Positions 13,745 through 21,625 of a stretch of DNA of 21,625 nucleotides are shown here, one piece after another (positions within the stretch are counted from its first letter, which is position 1; each line of letters begins with the position of its first letter). The DNA comes from an uncultured Bacteroidales bacterium. Lineage in GTDB: Bacteria > Bacteroidota > Bacteroidia > Bacteroidales > UBA932. A program made the position numbers and the translations under genes. The stretch is taken from NCBI GenBank assembly GCA_934675095.1, contig CAKUPC010000033.1, forward strand, positions 1 through 21,625. Reading direction: 5' to 3'. The notes below the pieces were generated by a model. The model had not been told where the DNA came from. It did no database searches and saw only the letters and a program-made list of their open reading frames with translations.

Positions 13745-14608
13745 TTAAATTTTATCTCTGTTTCTATATGTTTTCCTCGTTCCTTTCCATCGCCTTTCTT
13801 CGGGCCTTCGTCCTTCATCGGAGTTGCCCCGATGCCTTTCTTCGCCTCTTCCGGGGCTCACCAGCTTTTCAGCGGCACCGCAGCCGGGGGCTACACCTAT
13901 TATATATACGCACGGGCGCTTCCAGATTTTGAAGCCTCCGCCGACCTTTCGCTTCCACTCCAGCACAGGAAGAGTCTTGATAAACTCGTCCGATGTCGTA
14001 ATGTCTGCCGCGACGCAGACCAGCGTGCTCTCTTCGCACACAGCGCAGATGTCGGCGAGCATCGCGTCGTTGCGGTACGGGGTCTCGATGAAGATGTGGC
14101 TTCGCCCGGTTGAGGAAACATCCTTTTCAATCGACTTCAGTGAGGCCTTTCGCTCCGCAGGCTTTGCCGGAAGGTAGCCGCAGAACTCGAATGCCTGTCC
14201 GTTCAGGCCGGAGGCCATCAGCGCCAGCATCAGCGAGGACGGCCCGACGAACGGCACTACCTGAATCCCATGCCTTTGGCAGAGGGCGACCAGCTGTGCG
14301 CCCGGGTCGGCGACCGCAGGGAGCCCGGCCTCCGAGATGAGCGCCACGTCGCCGCGCCGGAACAACTCTAAATAGGACTCCACCGTGGCGGCGTCCGTGT
14401 GCTCGTTCAGCTCGTGAAACTCAAGTGAGTCAATCCGCCCCCGCAGCCCGGCCTTCGACAGGTAGCGCCGCACCGTCCGCAGCTCCTCCACCACATATAT
14501 CCCCACGCTTCCGAGCAGCTCCAGCACCGGTGCCGGAATCACCCTCCCCGGCTCATAATCCCCGAGCGGCGACGGCACCAGGTAAAGTTTATGTCCTTTG
14601 TCTTCCAT
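13745..14608 (-). CDS. RsmI-like SAM-dependent methyltransferase (tetrapyrrole methylase fold)
   Basis: 287 residues. The N-terminus KLYLVPSPLGDYEPGRVIP and the blocks LEFHELNEHTD, RRGDVALISEAGLPAVADPGAQLV, VPFVGPSSLMLALMASGLNG, FCGYLP and IFIETPYRND match the COG0313 family, whose founder RsmI 2'-O-methylates C1402 of 16S rRNA. This is the divergent form common in Bacteroidota, with a changed first motif, so the substrate need not be C1402. The family core ends near RPCVYIIGVAPG (about 245). The remaining 40 or so residues are a very charged, Arg/Glu/Gly-rich tail ending NRDKI, which is not usual. The gene lies 50 bases after tamB and four before folB. Confidence 0.85.
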   Translation of the reverse strand: MEDKGHKLYLVPSPLGDYEPGRVIPAPVLELLGSVGIYVVEELRTVRRYLSKAGLRGRIDSLEFHELNEHTDAATVESYLELFRRGDVALISEAGLPAVADPGAQLVALCQRHGIQVVPFVGPSSLMLALMASGLNGQAFEFCGYLPAKPAERKASLKSIEKDVSSTGRSHIFIETPYRNDAMLADICAVCEESTLVCVAADITTSDEFIKTLPVLEWKRKVGGGFKIWKRPCVYIIGVAPGCGAAEKLVSPGRGEERHRGNSDEGRRPEERRWKGTRKTYRNRDKI

Positions 14609-14650
14609 GTTCTTGTCCTATTGCTTCATTCTGTTGTTGTTCCCCGCACG

Positions 14651-14678
14651 GAGATTTCTCACTCCGTTCGAGATGACA
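14651..14678. repeat. 28-bp dispersed REP-like repeat at the tamB 3' end
   Basis: On the minus strand the unit begins TGTCATCTCGAACGG and ends AGAAATCTC. I recognise this as one of the 'GTCAT..CGA.CG.AG.GAG.AATCTC' repeats scattered in many bacterial genomes, which give spurious peptides such as CHLERSEKSPC in another frame. Here it encodes the last tamB residues (LSSRTE) and the TGA stop. The call rests on memory of the family; no second copy is in the window. Confidence 0.6.
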
Positions 14679-17600
14679 GCGTGTCCTTCTGAGCGGTATC
14701 ACTCTGAGCCTTTTGCCCGGACAATTTGCGCCGAGCCTTTTTCTGAGACCTTGCCGTCTTTGCTTTCCGGACTTTCTTCGTGTCATGTGCCTGAACCTTC
14801 GTCGTGTCACGCGCCTCGACCTTCAGCGTCGTCAGGCGGAACCTGTCCTCGTCCCGGATGCCGTTGAACTCCATCTGGTAGCCCATGCCGATGCCGTTGC
14901 GCTGCGAGTTGTCGAGGTAGTTGGTGTATTGGTCGGCCGAGTGCGAGAAAAGGTTCAGCCGCAGCGTGCCGGAGCGGTTCAGCTTGATTTCAATGTCAAT
15001 GTCGCCCACCACGTCGGTGTTCGAACCGCCCGTCTTGCTGTACTGCCTGTTGCCGATGTTCCCGTTCACCACCACCCTGTTGTTGAACAGCTGGGTCGAG
15101 ACCGCCACGTCGAACACATCGTTGCCCTTCGAGTTCGGCTGGTAGTTCAGACCGAGGTCTATCGGGATGTCGAGCTTCTGGAGGATGTTGTTCAGCTGGT
15201 TCGCCATCACCTCCGACACGTTCGAGTAGAGCAGCGTCGAACTGTTCACGATGCCCGACTGCTCGTCAGGGAGAAAGCTGTTCGAGATGATGAGCGAAAG
15301 AAACTGCTTCTGAATCTTGTCGTCCGTGCTCAGGGCGCTCTCCACCTTCGACTTCACCGCCGGGTCGATGTCCGGCACGTTAATCGAGAATCCCAGACGC
15401 GGGTTCTTGAGCCTGTCCGAAATGCTGATGCCGCACTCCACGGTCCTTCGCGTGCTTACGGCCGAGGTGTCGGCGATGAGTGTAGAGAGCGAAGCCTTCG
15501 TCTTATAGAGCGCGTCTATGTTGAGGCTGCTCTCCATGATGTCGCCGTTGAAGCGGATGGAACTGCCCTCCTTAATCTGGAAGTCGCGCGACGCCAGCCC
15601 GAGCGCCACGAACTTGTAGTTTCCGCTGCTGATGCTGTAGTTTCCGTTGATGTTGAAGTCGTCCCCCTTCATCTTCAGCTCAATCTGCCCGCTTCCGTTG
15701 GCCGACAGCATATTCCCGCTCTCCCTGTCAATCTCCACAAACGCCGTCACGCCAGGAGTCGCGCCCACACGCAGGTTCAGGCTGAAATCCCCGGTCTCCT
15801 CCGTCTGCTTCTTCAGCCGGCTCATCATCTCCTCATACGGGTCCACCCACACGATTTTCTCCTCCTCCCTGAATCTCAGCAGGTTGGTCACGCCGGCCAC
15901 GCTCGTGTTAGGGATAGGGATGTGCAGGTTGCCGCTCTTCTCCGTGACGGCGTCGATGTCGAGAGCGATTCCGCTGAAAGGGCCGCTGACGCGCACGTTG
16001 CCGCTCGCGAAGAGATGACCGTAAAAGTCCGGACTTATGGACGGCGTCGTGTCAAGACATTCCAGATTCTTCACGCTCACGGCGAGGTCAATCCCCGGGT
16101 TCACGAAATTCCCGAATGTTATCGCCCCGTTCACATTCCCCGAGGATCCGAACTTGTCGCGGACCGTCACGTTGTCGAAATGCGCCCCCTCGTTGTCGAT
16201 GTGCACCGGGCCGCTGACCTGATACGGCACGTTCGTGAACGCGATGCTGAGCACGCCGTCGTCAATCCTGACATCCTCAGAACTTATCTCCGGCGAGGTT
16301 ACCGGGCCGTCGAGCGAAATCCTGCCCGAAATACCTCCCTCGAACCTGTTGAAAATCTCCGCAACGAAAGGCTTGGCATAGCCGATATTAAGTCCGTCGA
16401 GCGCAATCTGTGCCTCGATTCCCCGGCTTGAAGGGGTATATTTGCCTTCGGCCGAAACGGTGCTCCGACCTCCGATGTCGTTTTTCAGGTTTATGTCGAA
16501 TCGGTTGAATGTCCTGTCCCATCCGCAGTGCGCCGTCAGAACGCCCATTTCCTCTCCTGCCATATACGTGGAGTCGCATACGACGTCAAGCAGAATGCTC
16601 TTGTCCGGAAGAGGGGATATGAGTTTCGCCATTCCCGTCATCTTGCCCGCGAGCCCGAGATCCGGAGTGACGAGCGGGTTCACGATTCCTATGTCGAAGC
16701 GGTCAAGCTCCACCGTGAGGGTGTCCGCCGCCGTCTTTGAAACCTTTCCGTATGCTGAAAGCCGCTGCTCGTCGTTCGTCAACTCGAACGAATTGACCTC
16801 CGCCCCGTCTCCTGTGATATTGAATGTAGATTCATGTATGCTCCAGTGCCTCGAATTGAGGTGAACCGTCGATGGCAGCAGCCTGAGGGAAAGCCCGATG
16901 TCGCCGCCCGGAGTCCTTCCGAGCTCTCCGAGGGCGTAAATCTCCCCGCTGTTGCCGCTGTCACCGCTGTTGTCGTACTGGAATCCGACTCCGAGCCTGT
17001 CGTCGTCCGCGTACATCTTGAGTATGCTGTTCTCAAGCGTGGCGATATTCCCGAGCCTTATCATGTCCGCGCCGGCGCTTCCCGTGAAATTGTCGTCCCC
17101 GTTGTTGAACTCCGCGCGGAAGTTCTTGAGGTAGTTGCCGTTGAACGCGATTCTCGAAGAGTTCATGTCCGCACTCAGCCGCCCCTCAGTGGATATGTTC
17201 ATCCTCACGCTCGTGCTGTCGGCGATGTAGAGTCCCGGCGCAAGGAAGGAAAGCAGCCCCCGAGAGTCGTGAAAGTCCATCCCTATGTCGTAGCTCCTGC
17301 CCTCCCATTTCCCCGCAGCCTCCTCCGAGAGCATAGGGAGGTCGCGCCTGAGGGTTATGTCCTGAAGGTCGGAGACGAAATCCGCCGGCGACCCGGTGCC
17401 GTTGTAGAGCGCGTCGAGAAAGCTTGAACTGAACTTTATCCTGTGCACCTCGTCCTTGGTGATGGAAGTCAGTTCCGCGTCCCCGATGTCGTGAACCCCC
17501 GAAGCGTTCTCCAGGACGAGACCTCCGACATCAATCTTGCCTATGAGGTCCTGTCCGCCTGTCCGGACGAAATTGGCCGCCGTCCTGAACCTCAGGCGCG

Positions 17601-19314
17601 AGATTTTCCTGCTGTCGAGCTTCAGCGCGTGCAGGTCGGCATGACCGACGTTAGCGTAGAACTTGTAGAGGCTGTTGTTCGTGTTGTGCGACAGCGCGAA
17701 TGTCCCCTGAAACAGGAAGTTGAGGTTCGGGTCTCCGCATACGAACTTTCCGTCGAAAGCGTCTTCGGTTATGTCGCCGGCGGCCGCAATCCTGCTGTAG
17801 TCATACCCTAAAAGATTCAGCCTTGAGACCTTCAGCGAGTCGATGTGCACCTGCATCTTCGTCCCGTTGCCGTCCGGCAGCCTCATCTTCACCCCGGTCT
17901 CAAGGCTGCACTCCCGCACTGCCTCGATTCCGGCAATCTTCCCGGCGTCGAGGTCCTTCGTGCGCAGCCTCGCGTCCATGAGTATCGGCCTGTCCGCCGT
18001 TATGAGGTCGCTGAACCTTATGTCCGCGTCGAGATTTCCCACGAGGGAACGAATCTCCGGCCGTATGTGCAGGTCGTTGAGCCTTCCGCTCACCCGGCAG
18101 TTCATCATGAACCTCTGCCCCTTTGCGAATTTCCTGAAATCAATGCGATCCTCCGTCCATGCGTTCACGAGCGCATCCACTCCGGCGGCTGTGAACATGC
18201 TGTGTGACAGCCTCGCGTCCAGAGTCATCCTTTTCACGTCAGGAACGCCCGACAGTCTTCCATCGACCGTCCCGGCAAAGCTCCCGTCGGCGAGGCTGAC
18301 CCTGATTCCGCTGAATTTCATGTCCCTCACCGGCCCGCTCATGCTTCCGGACACCCGTGCCTTCAGTCCTGTTTCCCGCAGCGTCGGCGCGAAGAACGCG
18401 ATTGTGCGGAAATCAATGAGACTGTTCTCGATGATCCCGTCCATCTTCACGAGGTTTATGTAGTCCGAAAAGTCGGCCATGCTGTCGAAGCTCATCATGT
18501 AGAGCGGAACATTCAGGTCGGAAAAGTCGTCCCTGAGCCTGATGTCCTTCACGATGACCTTCCCGTCGCCGACCCTCGCCTCCGCGCTGAGCCTGTGGCA
18601 GTCGAACCCGCTTCTTTCCCTGAACGACATCTCAAGCAGCGTCCCCGTCATGACTCCGCCTTTCATCCTCAGGTCCTTTCCCCGAAGGCATATATTCCTC
18701 ACCTCCAGATTGGTCCAGTCAATCCCGAACTGCGCCACTCTCTCTCCGTCCTCCTCGTATGCCCCTTCCGGCACATTTCTCTTAGCCCCGAAGTTCAGCA
18801 TCCTGAATCCCATGTTCTCGACCCTCACGTCGCGTACCGAGAACAGTTCCCGCTCATTCTTGGGCTTGGGCTCCTTGTCCGACGCGCCGAGCCCGAAGAT
18901 TCTCGACAGGTTCGGCGTCTTCCCCTCCAGCACGAGGTTCATCTGCGCGTCCCTCACCTTCGCCTGAGACACCTTGAACCCGCCTCCGGTAAGCAGCCCG
19001 TCAAGCGAGAATCCGGCGATTATGCTGCCCGCCCGGAAAAAGGTATCGACCGGAGCCATTCCCGGAAAATCATCGGACGGTGCGGCGGGAGCGCTGTCAA
19101 GAATGAGCAGGTCCTCGATAATCAGAGTGTTGAACGGCCTGAGATGAATCTTTCCTATCCTTATGTCCGCGTCAAGAGACTCCCTGAGCGCCGCCGTCAC
19201 ACGGTTCGCGACCGCCGTCTGCACCCTCGGGGACTGAATCATGATGAACGCCGCCCCGATGAGTACGGCAATCGTCACGAGGACTATCTTAACGATATGA
19301 AAGAATTTCCTCAA
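14659..19314 (-). CDS. tamB: TamB-family translocation/assembly module protein (DUF490/TamB C-terminal domain)
   Basis: 1551 residues. A single N-terminal membrane anchor (about 8-28, IVKIVLVTIAVLIGAAFIMI) is followed by SPRVQTAVANRVTAAL, the usual AsmA/TamB opening. A very long run of short beta-strand repeats (Gly/Asp/Ser-rich, 'L.A.G.I') follows, and then a TamB C-terminal domain, including NGSGQIELKMKGDDFNINGNY and the late VVNGNIGNRQYSKTGG and YQMEFNGIRDEDRF. Such proteins bridge inner and outer membranes for outer-membrane protein or lipid transport. The tail of about 55 residues is basic and carries a tandem 8-residue repeat (VEARDTTK, VQAHDTKK). No ATG is available: the first in-frame start is TTG at 19314. 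It leads the tamB - RsmI-like - folB run and is divergent from tsaD, a common Bacteroidota arrangement. Confidence 0.9.
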   Translation of the reverse strand: MRKFFHIVKIVLVTIAVLIGAAFIMIQSPRVQTAVANRVTAALRESLDADIRIGKIHLRPFNTLIIEDLLILDSAPAAPSDDFPGMAPVDTFFRAGSIIAGFSLDGLLTGGGFKVSQAKVRDAQMNLVLEGKTPNLSRIFGLGASDKEPKPKNERELFSVRDVRVENMGFRMLNFGAKRNVPEGAYEEDGERVAQFGIDWTNLEVRNICLRGKDLRMKGGVMTGTLLEMSFRERSGFDCHRLSAEARVGDGKVIVKDIRLRDDFSDLNVPLYMMSFDSMADFSDYINLVKMDGIIENSLIDFRTIAFFAPTLRETGLKARVSGSMSGPVRDMKFSGIRVSLADGSFAGTVDGRLSGVPDVKRMTLDARLSHSMFTAAGVDALVNAWTEDRIDFRKFAKGQRFMMNCRVSGRLNDLHIRPEIRSLVGNLDADIRFSDLITADRPILMDARLRTKDLDAGKIAGIEAVRECSLETGVKMRLPDGNGTKMQVHIDSLKVSRLNLLGYDYSRIAAAGDITEDAFDGKFVCGDPNLNFLFQGTFALSHNTNNSLYKFYANVGHADLHALKLDSRKISRLRFRTAANFVRTGGQDLIGKIDVGGLVLENASGVHDIGDAELTSITKDEVHRIKFSSSFLDALYNGTGSPADFVSDLQDITLRRDLPMLSEEAAGKWEGRSYDIGMDFHDSRGLLSFLAPGLYIADSTSVRMNISTEGRLSADMNSSRIAFNGNYLKNFRAEFNNGDDNFTGSAGADMIRLGNIATLENSILKMYADDDRLGVGFQYDNSGDSGNSGEIYALGELGRTPGGDIGLSLRLLPSTVHLNSRHWSIHESTFNITGDGAEVNSFELTNDEQRLSAYGKVSKTAADTLTVELDRFDIGIVNPLVTPDLGLAGKMTGMAKLISPLPDKSILLDVVCDSTYMAGEEMGVLTAHCGWDRTFNRFDINLKNDIGGRSTVSAEGKYTPSSRGIEAQIALDGLNIGYAKPFVAEIFNRFEGGISGRISLDGPVTSPEISSEDVRIDDGVLSIAFTNVPYQVSGPVHIDNEGAHFDNVTVRDKFGSSGNVNGAITFGNFVNPGIDLAVSVKNLECLDTTPSISPDFYGHLFASGNVRVSGPFSGIALDIDAVTEKSGNLHIPIPNTSVAGVTNLLRFREEEKIVWVDPYEEMMSRLKKQTEETGDFSLNLRVGATPGVTAFVEIDRESGNMLSANGSGQIELKMKGDDFNINGNYSISSGNYKFVALGLASRDFQIKEGSSIRFNGDIMESSLNIDALYKTKASLSTLIADTSAVSTRRTVECGISISDRLKNPRLGFSINVPDIDPAVKSKVESALSTDDKIQKQFLSLIISNSFLPDEQSGIVNSSTLLYSNVSEVMANQLNNILQKLDIPIDLGLNYQPNSKGNDVFDVAVSTQLFNNRVVVNGNIGNRQYSKTGGSNTDVVGDIDIEIKLNRSGTLRLNLFSHSADQYTNYLDNSQRNGIGMGYQMEFNGIRDEDRFRLTTLKVEARDTTKVQAHDTKKVRKAKTARSQKKARRKLSGQKAQSDTAQKDTLSSRTE

Positions 19315-19345
19315 AAATTTGAATGTCTTTTTGGCGTATAACCTG

Positions 19346-19353
19346 CAAAATTA
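19346..19353 (-). promoter_or_regulatory. -7 box for the tamB gene
   Basis: TAATTTTG on the minus strand (19353-19346) matches TAnnTTTG and lies about 30 bases before the TTG start. No good -33 TTTG is visible at the right distance, so the promoter may need help or be weak. Confidence 0.45.
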
Positions 19354-19384
19354 AGAATTTGTAGCGAGAATATGAGTTTTTTCG

Positions 19385-19392
19385 TACTTTTG
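19385..19392 (+). promoter_or_regulatory. -7 box for tsaD
   Basis: TACTTTTG (19385-19392) matches TAnnTTTG. The nearest TTTG (19358-19361) is 23 bases upstream, slightly too far. Transcription would begin about 8 bases before the ATG, giving an almost leaderless message. Confidence 0.5.
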
Positions 19393-19406
19393 CAGCAAAA
19401 ATAATT

Positions 19407-20432
19407 ATGTATATGGACATAATATTGGGAATAGAATCATCGTGCGACGACACGTCGGCGGCAGTCATAAGGGACGGTTACCTTCTGTCGAACGTCATCG
19501 CGAGTCAGGACGTGCACAAGGCCTACGGCGGCGTGATTCCGGAACTTGCCTCGCGCGCCCACCAGCAGAACATCGTGCCGGTGGTGAGCCAGGCCATCGA
19601 CCGCGCTGGCATCGGCAAGGAGGACATAACCGCAGTCGCCTTCACCCGCGGCCCGGGACTCCTCGGCTCGCTGCTGGTCGGCACCTCCTTCGCCAAGGCT
19701 CTCTCCATCGCGCTGGACTGCCCGCTGATTGAGGTGAACCACCTTCAGGGACATATACTCGCCAATTTCATAAGGCAGTACGACAAGGAAAACCGCGCAC
19801 CTCAGTTCCCCTATCTGTGCCTGCTCGTTTCGGGCGGCAACTCCCAGATTGTCAGGGTCGATAGCCCTTTGGAATACGAGATTCTCGGGCAGACCATCGA
19901 CGACGCGGTGGGGGAGGCGTTCGACAAGTGCTCGAAGATGATGGGGCTCGGCTACCCGGGCGGCCCGATTGTCGATAGGCTCGCGAAGGAGGGAGACGAG
20001 AACCGTTTCCGCTTTGCCAAGCCTCATGTCCCGGGACTGGACTACAGCTTCAGCGGCATCAAGACCTCCCTGCTCTATTTCGTCCGCGACGAGATGGCGA
20101 AGAACCCGAACTTCATGGAGGAAAACAAGGCGGACATCTGCGCGTCGTTCCAGAAGGCGCTGATAGACATCCTGATGGACAAGCTCATAAAGGCCGCGAA
20201 GCAGACCGGCATACGCGAGGTCACCATCGGCGGCGGGGTCTCCGCGAACAGCGGCCTGAGGAACCGCATCACCCTGGAGGGTCAGAAGCGCGGCTGGAAC
20301 GTCTATCTCCCCGAGTTCAAGTTCACCACCGACAACGCCGCGATGATTGCCATAGCCGGCTACTACCACTACCTCAACGGCGAACGCACATCCCTTGATG
20401 TCGCCCCGGTTTCACGTCTGGCCGAATTTTAA
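19407..20432 (+). CDS. tsaD: tRNA N6-adenosine threonylcarbamoyltransferase (TsaD)
   Basis: 341 residues from ATG 19407; ATG 19413 (MDIILGIESS) is equally plausible. The Kae1/TsaD ASKHA-fold signatures are all present: GIESSCDDTSAAV, GGVIPELASRAHQ, the metal-binding NHLQGH (H112, H116), LLVSGGNSQIV, TIDDAVGEAFDK, GLGYPGGP, SFSGIKT, GGGVSANSGLR and the late TDNAAMIA. It transfers the threonylcarbamoyl group from TC-AMP to A37 of ANN-decoding tRNAs, with TsaB and TsaE. MtaB, encoded at 11806-13167, acts on its product. Divergent from tamB across 92 bases. A FAD dehydrogenase gene follows after 33 bases on the same strand. Confidence 0.97.
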   Translation: MYMDIILGIESSCDDTSAAVIRDGYLLSNVIASQDVHKAYGGVIPELASRAHQQNIVPVVSQAIDRAGIGKEDITAVAFTRGPGLLGSLLVGTSFAKALSIALDCPLIEVNHLQGHILANFIRQYDKENRAPQFPYLCLLVSGGNSQIVRVDSPLEYEILGQTIDDAVGEAFDKCSKMMGLGYPGGPIVDRLAKEGDENRFRFAKPHVPGLDYSFSGIKTSLLYFVRDEMAKNPNFMEENKADICASFQKALIDILMDKLIKAAKQTGIREVTIGGGVSANSGLRNRITLEGQKRGWNVYLPEFKFTTDNAAMIAIAGYYHYLNGERTSLDVAPVSRLAEF

Positions 20433-20465
20433 AAATCCCGATAAAAAACAAACTGCGGCGTTATT

Positions 20466-21625
20466 ATGAAAGAGATAGAATTGACCTGCAAGGTCGGAAA
20501 GGAAATATCTGAGGCTGAGCTGAGGGCGGCGGCCGCGAGGGCTCTCGGTGTGGGGATGAAGGCGGTGGGGGAGTGCCGGCTCGTGCGGCGTTCGATTGAC
20601 GCGAGGGGCGACGTGATTTACCGCTGCCGCTATCAGGTGTGCACAGCCTCGGAAATTCTTGAATGTTATGCGGTTCCGGAATATAAGGATGTCCATGACG
20701 CGGAACCTGTGATTGTGGCCGGTGCGGGTCCTGCCGGGATGTTCGCCGCTCTGCACCTGCTGATGCGCGGGCTGAGGCCCGTGATAATCGAGCGGGGCAA
20801 GGATGTCCACGCACGCAAGTTCGATGTCGCGAAGCTCTCGGACAAGGGAGTCATCAATCCGGACTCGAACTATTGTTTCGGCGAGGGCGGGGCCGGTACT
20901 TTCTCCGACGGCAAGCTCTTCACCCGCTCGTCCAAGCGCGGGGACATCCGTGAGGTCCTGCACCAGTTCGTCCGCTTCGGAGCGGCGGAGTCCATTCTCA
21001 CCGACGCGCACCCGCACATCGGCAGCGACCGTCTCCCGGTAGTTGTGGAAAATATACGCAAATGCATCGTCGAACATGGCGGGGAATATCATTTCGATTC
21101 GCGCATCATCGACATATCCCCGAAACCTGACGGAGGATATGATGTCGTCGCGAGGAATCCCGACGGCTCTTCAACGGCATATTCCTCAAGGCACATAATC
21201 CTCGCCACAGGGCATTCGGCACGGGATATTTACGAACTCTTCAACTCCCGGGGATGGGCGCTTGAGGCCAAGGGATTCGCGCTTGGAGTCCGGGTGGAGC
21301 ATCCCCAGTCGCTGATAAACAGGATTCAGTACCACGGAAAGTACCAGCCTTTCATGCCGACGGCGGAGTATTCCTTCGTGACCCAGATTGAGGGACGCGG
21401 GGTGTTCTCGTTCTGTATGTGTCCGGGCGGCATTCTCGTGCCGTCTTCGACCGAGGCGGGGGAGACGGTGCTGAACGGAATGTCAAATTCCGCACGCAAC
21501 TCGAAATGGGCTAACTCCGGCGTGGTAGTCAGCATTGAACCGGGGGACATTCCGGACTATCCCGCGTCCGACCCGCTGTCGCTGATGCGGTTTCAGCGCG
21601 ACGTCGAGCGCTCGGTCTATGACTG
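20466..21625 (+). CDS. FAD-dependent dehydrogenase, COG2509-type (partial, 3' end outside the window)
   Basis: About 386 codons are present, open to the right edge; family members are around 520 residues. A small N-terminal alpha/beta domain (1-75, ELTCKVGKEISEAELRAAA) precedes the FAD-binding Rossmann motif GAGPAG (86-91) with E109 ending the second strand. The family block FGEGGAGTFSDGKLFTR, then ATGHSARD, ALGVRVEHPQ and FSFCMCPGGIL, are distinctive of this group of 'uncharacterised FAD-dependent dehydrogenases'. The CMCPGG cysteines are conserved in such proteins. The substrate is unknown. It starts 33 bases after tsaD with no promoter between, so it is probably cotranscribed. Confidence 0.88.
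   Translation, partial: MKEIELTCKVGKEISEAELRAAAARALGVGMKAVGECRLVRRSIDARGDVIYRCRYQVCTASEILECYAVPEYKDVHDAEPVIVAGAGPAGMFAALHLLMRGLRPVIIERGKDVHARKFDVAKLSDKGVINPDSNYCFGEGGAGTFSDGKLFTRSSKRGDIREVLHQFVRFGAAESILTDAHPHIGSDRLPVVVENIRKCIVEHGGEYHFDSRIIDISPKPDGGYDVVARNPDGSSTAYSSRHIILATGHSARDIYELFNSRGWALEAKGFALGVRVEHPQSLINRIQYHGKYQPFMPTAEYSFVTQIEGRGVFSFCMCPGGILVPSSTEAGETVLNGMSNSARNSKWANSGVVVSIEPGDIPDYPASDPLSLMRFQRDVERSVYD

Noticed and set aside
13741..13818. Longer FolB starting at 13818
   Set aside because: It would overlap the upstream methylase and adds 26 charged residues absent from the family; the ATG at 13740 gives the normal length.
14713..16431. A 572-codon open frame antisense to tamB
   Set aside because: It is composed of His/Val/Arg-rich sequence with no domain, and mirrors GC-rich codon positions of the well-supported TamB gene.
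19437..20369. A 310-codon open frame antisense to tsaD
   Set aside because: All TsaD signatures are on the plus strand.

Overview
The window looks like chromosomal DNA from a member of the Bacteroidota, most likely a gut-type Bacteroidales; I cannot name a genus. Three things support this. Almost every promoter I can find has the Bacteroidota form TTTG-N19/20-TAnnTTTG, and Shine-Dalgarno sites are weak or absent. The gene content and order fit: tsaD divergent from a TamB-family gene, a DUF1573 lipoprotein-like export protein, an RsmI-like methylase with folB, and a parE with the 'YNDDSIR...RPGMYIGRLGDGS' style N-terminus. Codons are mostly GC-rich, except in the ATPase gene near the left end.

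Layout. (1) Positions 1-2817 form an accessory-looking segment. A partial AAA-ATPase-like gene (minus, runs off the left edge) is divergent from a complete ATPase_2/DUF234-type ATPase with a nuclease-like C-terminus (plus). Between them lie a strong promoter driving a 55-codon ORF that looks like a gene stump, and a perfect 16-bp inverted repeat over the ATPase promoter. (2) Positions 2858-6456 are one minus-strand run, parE - plsC-like acyltransferase - GntR/LacI-type regulator. (3) Positions 6599-8907, minus: a His-rich ArsP_2-type heavy-metal (putative Mn) exporter and a secreted DUF1573 protein. (4) Positions 9106-9273, plus: a small 2[4Fe-4S] ferredoxin with its own promoter and terminator, followed by a 32-bp tandem repeat. 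(5) Positions 9451-11516, minus: an MBL-fold hydrolase, then a Na+/Ca2+ antiporter. (6) Positions 11806-13167, minus: mtaB (tRNA ms2t6A37), ending in a strong terminator. (7) Positions 13366-19314, minus: tamB-like - RsmI-like methylase - folB. (8) Positions 19407-21625, plus: tsaD and a partial COG2509-type FAD dehydrogenase, which continues off the right edge.

How the genes relate. tsaD makes the t6A37 tRNA modification that MtaB then methylthiolates, so two steps of one pathway sit about 6 kb apart. The TamB homologue, acyltransferase, DUF1573 protein and two transporters are envelope functions; ParE, FolB and the RsmI-like enzyme are housekeeping. I see no CRISPR array, tRNA, rRNA, transposase or prophage.

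The unexplained material is mostly between genes: a three-half-site palindromic control region upstream of the DUF234 ATPase; several sets of short direct repeats with a 28-32 bp period; and two different repeat elements that each supply the last codons and stop of a housekeeping gene (folB and tamB). No complete novel multi-gene system is evident. The best candidate for an undescribed unit is the ATPase/nuclease-like gene with its palindromic control region. All domain calls are from reading the sequence by eye; no database search was run.
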